Assembly (NCBI GenBank): GCA_036564195.1 | Contig: DATCLA010000173.1 | Coordinates: 1-14,660, forward strand | Length of the DNA: 14,660 nt | Direction of reading: 5' to 3' | DNA from: DATCLA01 sp036564195 | GTDB taxonomy: Bacteria > Bacillota > UBA4882 > UBA8346 | In this document: positions 14,539 through 14,660 of the stretch, piece by piece | Layout of the letters: each line of letters starts with the position of its first letter | How positions within the stretch are numbered: the first letter of the stretch is position 1 | Made by a program: the position numbers and the translations under genes | Notes under the pieces: generated by a model | Seen by the model: only the letters and a program-made list of their open reading frames with translations | The model's database searches: none | What the model was told of the DNA's origin: nothing

Positions 14539-14660
14539 ATGGCAAAACAGAAGTTTGAGCGGACCAAACCGCACGTAAACATTGGGACCATCGGTCACGT
14601 GGACCATGGTAAGACAACGACAACAGCAGCGATTACGCTGGTATTATCCAAAGCCGGTCA
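14539..14660 (+). CDS. tuf: Elongation factor Tu, N-terminal start (partial)
   Basis: The first 40 residues of EF-Tu, cut by the window edge. The start ATG 14539 gives MAKQKFERTKPHVNIGTIGH, and the P-loop GHVDHGKT (residues 19-26) is that of EF-Tu. AGGAGG (14521-14526) lies 12 nt upstream, longer than the 5-8 nt spacing used by most genes in this window. It is the last gene of the rpsL-rpsG-fusA-tuf group, the classical str operon order. Together with the tuf fragment at 1-140 it shows two tuf copies in the same orientation, about 14 kb apart. Only the N-terminus is visible, so identity between the copies cannot be tested here. Confidence 0.97.
   Translation, partial: MAKQKFERTKPHVNIGTIGHVDHGKTTTTAAITLVLSKAG

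Noticed and set aside
1..14660. CRISPR array, insertion sequence, attachment site, defence or biosynthetic cassette
   Set aside because: No spaced direct repeats, transposase or integrase motifs, or unassigned coding regions are present. Every long open frame on the + strand is a recognised housekeeping gene.

Overview
This window is a core translation and transcription locus of a low-to-medium GC Gram-positive bacterium, most likely an anaerobic (clostridia-like) member of the Bacillota. The reasons are: the order rpmG-secE-nusG-rplKAJL-rpoBC-L7Ae-rpsL-rpsG-fusA-tuf; a small L7Ae/YbxF-type protein between rpoC and rpsL; the Gram-positive insertion near the S12 N-terminus; a short single-span SecE; an acidic RpoB tail; strong AGGAGG ribosome binding sites; and frequent TTG/GTG starts. 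I cannot name a genus from sequence alone. All genes are on the + strand.

Layout: 1-140 is the 3' end of a tuf gene (EF-Tu). 141-440 is non-coding and holds a long imperfect inverted repeat (possible tuf terminator), a sigma-A-type promoter and a short hairpin with T-tracts. 441-1372 is rpmG-secE-nusG. 1373-2610 is rplK-rplA, each gene preceded by an RNA element that looks like an L1-binding mimic of 23S rRNA. 2611-2828 is the L10 leader with an intrinsic attenuator. 2829-3775 is rplJ-rplL, closed by a strong terminator at 3831-3859. A near-consensus promoter at 3870-3898 then starts a new unit with a leader of about 180 nt, followed by rpoB (4084-7518) and rpoC (7561-11016). A third promoter (11042-11070) precedes the L7Ae-family gene, rpsL, rpsG, fusA and the start of a second tuf gene at the right edge.

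How it works together: the cluster makes ribosomal stalk and L1-arm proteins (L11, L1, L10, L7/L12), the decoding-site and head proteins S12 and S7, L33, the two GTPase elongation factors that use the stalk (EF-G, EF-Tu), the two large RNA polymerase subunits, the elongation factor NusG and the translocon subunit SecE. Visible regulation is by RNA: two L1 sites and one L10 leader/attenuator for the ribosomal protein genes. rpoBC is set apart by its own terminator/promoter junction.

I see no mobile element, CRISPR array, tRNA, rRNA, prophage, defence cassette or unknown gene, and no previously undescribed system. The interesting signals are in the non-coding leaders: the pair of L1 sites with different apical stems around the same core, three promoters sharing a TG-extended -10 layout, the unexplained rpmG and rpoB leaders, and the clustering of TTG starts on essential genes.
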